Part shown: positions 6,482 to 7,846 of the stretch, piece by piece
How positions within the stretch are numbered: position 1 is the first letter of the stretch
How the letters are laid out: each line of letters begins with the position of its first letter
Assembly: GCA_946885665.1 (NCBI GenBank)
Contig: CAMPGT010000187.1
Span: 1 to 7,846, forward strand
From: an uncultured Chitinophagaceae bacterium
Lineage (GTDB): Bacteria; Bacteroidota; Bacteroidia; Chitinophagales; Chitinophagaceae
Reading direction: 5' to 3'
Length of the DNA stretch: 7,846 bases
The notes under the pieces: model-generated
The model's database searches: none
Told to the model about the DNA's origin: nothing
What the model saw: only the letters and a program-made list of their open reading frames with translations
Position numbers and translations under genes: made by a program

Positions 6482-7714
6482 ATGACACAAAAAATCAAAG
6501 TAAAAAATCCGGTTGCAGAACTGGATGGTGACGAGATGACGCGCATTATTTGGAAGTTCATTAAAGACAAGCTCATTCTACCTTACCTCGACCTGGAAAT
6601 TCGGTATTTTGACTTAGGTATCGAACACCGCGACGCTACCAACGACCAGGTAACCGTTGACGCGGCCAACGCCATTAAGGAACTGGGCGTGGGCATTAAA
6701 TGCGCCACCATTACCCCCGATGAAGCGCGCGTTAAGGAATTTAACCTGAAGCAAATGTGGAAGAGCCCGAATGGCACCATCCGTAACATTCTCGACGGCA
6801 CAGTGTTCAGGGAACCCATCGTTATTCAAAACGTGCCGAGGCTGGTGACCAACTGGACGGCTCCCATCATCGTGGGCAGGCACGCCTTCGGCGACCAATA
6901 TCGTGCAACCGATACCGTGATCAAAGGAAAAGGCAAGCTCACCATGACCTTTACCCCCGAAGGCGGCGGCGAACCGCAAGTGTTTGAAGTATATAATTTC
7001 CAGGGCGACGGCGTTGCTCTTTCCATGTATAATACGGACGAAAGCGTAAAAGGATTCGCCCGGAGCTGCTTCAATATGGCGCTTACCAAGAAATGGCCGC
7101 TTTACCTTTCTACCAAAAACACCATCCTCAAAAAATACGATGGCCGCTTTAAAGACATCTTTGCTGAAATTTTTGAAGCCGAGTTCAAGCAGAAGTTTGC
7201 TGATGCAGGGATCGTTTATGAGCACCGGCTGATCGACGACATGGTGGCAAGCGCCCTCAAATGGAACGGAAACTTTGTATGGGCCTGCAAAAATTATGAC
7301 GGCGACGTACAAAGCGATTCAGTGGCGCAGGGATTCGGGTCGCTCGGCCTGATGACCTCCGTGCTGGTAACGCCCGATGGTAAAACCATGGAAGCGGAAG
7401 CTGCGCACGGCACCGTTACCCGCCACTTCCGGGATCACCAGGCAGGAAAGCCCACTTCCACCAACCCGATAGCGTCCATCTTTGCCTGGACCCGCGGCCT
7501 GGCCTTCAGGGGTAAGCTCGACGGCAACCAGGAACTGATTGATTTCTGCAATAATGTTGAAAAGGTTTGCATAGAAACCGTTGAAAGCGGAAAGATGACG
7601 AAGGACCTTGCGATCGCCGTTCACGGCAATAAGGTGAAGCATGGGGAGCATTTCCTTTATACTGAGGAGTTTCTTGATGCGATCGACAAGGGGCTGAAGG
7701 GGAAGTATGCGTGA
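6482..7714 (+). CDS. icd: NADP-dependent isocitrate dehydrogenase
   Basis: This 410-residue cytoplasmic enzyme oxidises isocitrate to 2-oxoglutarate, CO2 and NADPH (EC 1.1.1.42) in the TCA cycle. It follows human IDH1 almost motif for motif ([36 protein letters not shown]), so it is the homodimeric eukaryote-like type rather than the E. coli type. Substrate residues are present: Ser95, Asn97, Arg101, Arg110 and Arg133 (in [13 protein letters not shown], the counterpart of IDH1 Arg132), plus Tyr140 and Lys212. The metal ligands Asp252, Asp275 and Asp279 are intact. Arg314 and His315 (GTVTRHFR) match the NADP-binding pair, so NADP preference is expected. Length matches the family (about 405-415). 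The start at MTQKIKV fits the usual N-terminus and is preceded by an A-rich leader. It stands alone, divergent from the Crp/Fnr pair, and heptamer array C follows its stop. Confidence 0.97.
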   Translation: MTQKIKVKNPVAELDGDEMTRIIWKFIKDKLILPYLDLEIRYFDLGIEHRDATNDQVTVDAANAIKELGVGIKCATITPDEARVKEFNLKQMWKSPNGTIRNILDGTVFREPIVIQNVPRLVTNWTAPIIVGRHAFGDQYRATDTVIKGKGKLTMTFTPEGGGEPQVFEVYNFQGDGVALSMYNTDESVKGFARSCFNMALTKKWPLYLSTKNTILKKYDGRFKDIFAEIFEAEFKQKFADAGIVYEHRLIDDMVASALKWNGNFVWACKNYDGDVQSDSVAQGFGSLGLMTSVLVTPDGKTMEAEAAHGTVTRHFRDHQAGKPTSTNPIASIFAWTRGLAFRGKLDGNQELIDFCNNVEKVCIETVESGKMTKDLAIAVHGNKVKHGEHFLYTEEFLDAIDKGLKGKYA

Positions 7715-7722
7715 GGGAAGGG

Positions 7723-7776
7723 CAAAAGGCAATGGGCAATGGGCAATGGGCAATGGGCAATGGGCAATGGGCAATG
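7723..7776 (+). repeat. Heptamer array C, downstream of icd
   Basis: Eight bases (GGGAAGGG) after the icd TGA (7712-7714) a perfect tandem heptamer array begins. The first unit is the variant CAAAAGG (7723-7729). Six exact CAATGGG units follow from 7730, and a final CAATG (7772-7776) ends in CAATGA. This is the longest of the three arrays. Six GGG runs occur at strict 7-base intervals (7734, 7741, 7748, 7755, 7762, 7769) separated by CAAT, which satisfies the standard G3N1-7 G-quadruplex pattern on the coding (RNA-like) strand. A run of six T (7778-7783) follows almost at once. Copy number is expected to vary by slippage. Confidence 0.95.
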
Positions 7777-7846
7777 ATTTTTTAAAAGGATTTCTAAAAA
7801 TGTTCTTTTTTAAAAGAAAGAATAATCTTTTTCACGGATTTTCTGC
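7777..7846. other. AT-rich sequence downstream of array C
   Basis: These 70 bases hold no gene. TTTTTTAAAAG occurs twice (7778-7788 and 7806-7816), 28 bases apart. The second copy lies in an AT-dominated inverted repeat, TTCTTTT/AAAAGAA (7803-7809 and 7812-7818), with a two-base loop, too weak to call a terminator. No second, inverted heptamer array is reached before the window ends. Confidence 0.5.

Noticed and set aside
6614..7312. Minus-strand open frame of 232 codons inside icd
   Set aside because: It is antisense to a highly conserved enzyme gene and has no family features of its own.
7319..7774. Minus-strand frames starting MPIAHCPLPIAHC
   Set aside because: The start and first residues are just the translated heptamer repeat, and the remainder is antisense to icd. 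The same artefact gives the MPIAHC and MPIAVC frames at 201-561.
7803..7818. Intrinsic terminator after icd
   Set aside because: The stem is seven pairs with only one G-C pair and a two-base loop, which is too weak to support a terminator call.

Overview
The window most likely comes from a chromosome of the Bacteroidota, plausibly a Chitinophagaceae-like member (inference). The grounds are matches to the TAnnTTTG -7 promoter box of that phylum, A-rich leaders without clear Shine-Dalgarno sites, a short (550 aa) alpha-glucan phosphorylase-family protein, a small lipoprotein with an N-terminal lipobox, and short Crp/Fnr-type regulators with a degenerate cyclic-nucleotide pocket. No phage, insertion sequence, CRISPR array or RNA gene is visible.

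Layout. 1-30 is probably the last codons of a + strand gene. 31-240 is a convergent intergenic region bracketed by two facing arrays of a 7-base repeat (CAATGGG). 241-1893 (-) is a GlgP-family protein, and 1950-2906 (-) is a lipoprotein of unknown function. 2907-3031 is a divergent promoter region with two tandem inverted repeats (TTTAG...CTAAA) directly before a DtxR/MntR-type metalloregulator (3032-3694, +). That gene overlaps the NRAMP metal transporter gene mntH (3684-5138, +) by 11 bases. mntH converges, again with an 11-base overlap, on two tandem Crp/Fnr-like regulators (5128-5730 and 5741-6340, both -). 6341-6481 is a divergent promoter region, and 6482-7714 (+) is an NADP-dependent isocitrate dehydrogenase close in sequence to the eukaryotic cytosolic type. 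A third, longer heptamer array follows its stop codon.

How the parts fit. mntR and mntH form a self-contained manganese (or iron) homeostasis operon: the metal-loaded repressor probably binds the two boxes over its own promoter and shuts off both repressor and importer. The lipoprotein, read divergently from the same 125-base region, may or may not share that control. The other genes (glycogen/maltodextrin metabolism, TCA cycle, two regulators) look like ordinary chromosomal genes.

The most unusual structure is the set of three GGGCAAT heptamer arrays. Each lies on the coding strand, starts 8-16 bases after a TGA stop codon, is preceded by a G-rich spacer, and ends in CAATGA followed by AT-rich sequence. 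The longest has the periodic G3N4 pattern of a G-quadruplex. This looks like a recurrent 3'-end element rather than a chance repeat. A second oddity is threonine in place of the expected pyridoxal-phosphate lysine in the phosphorylase-family protein.
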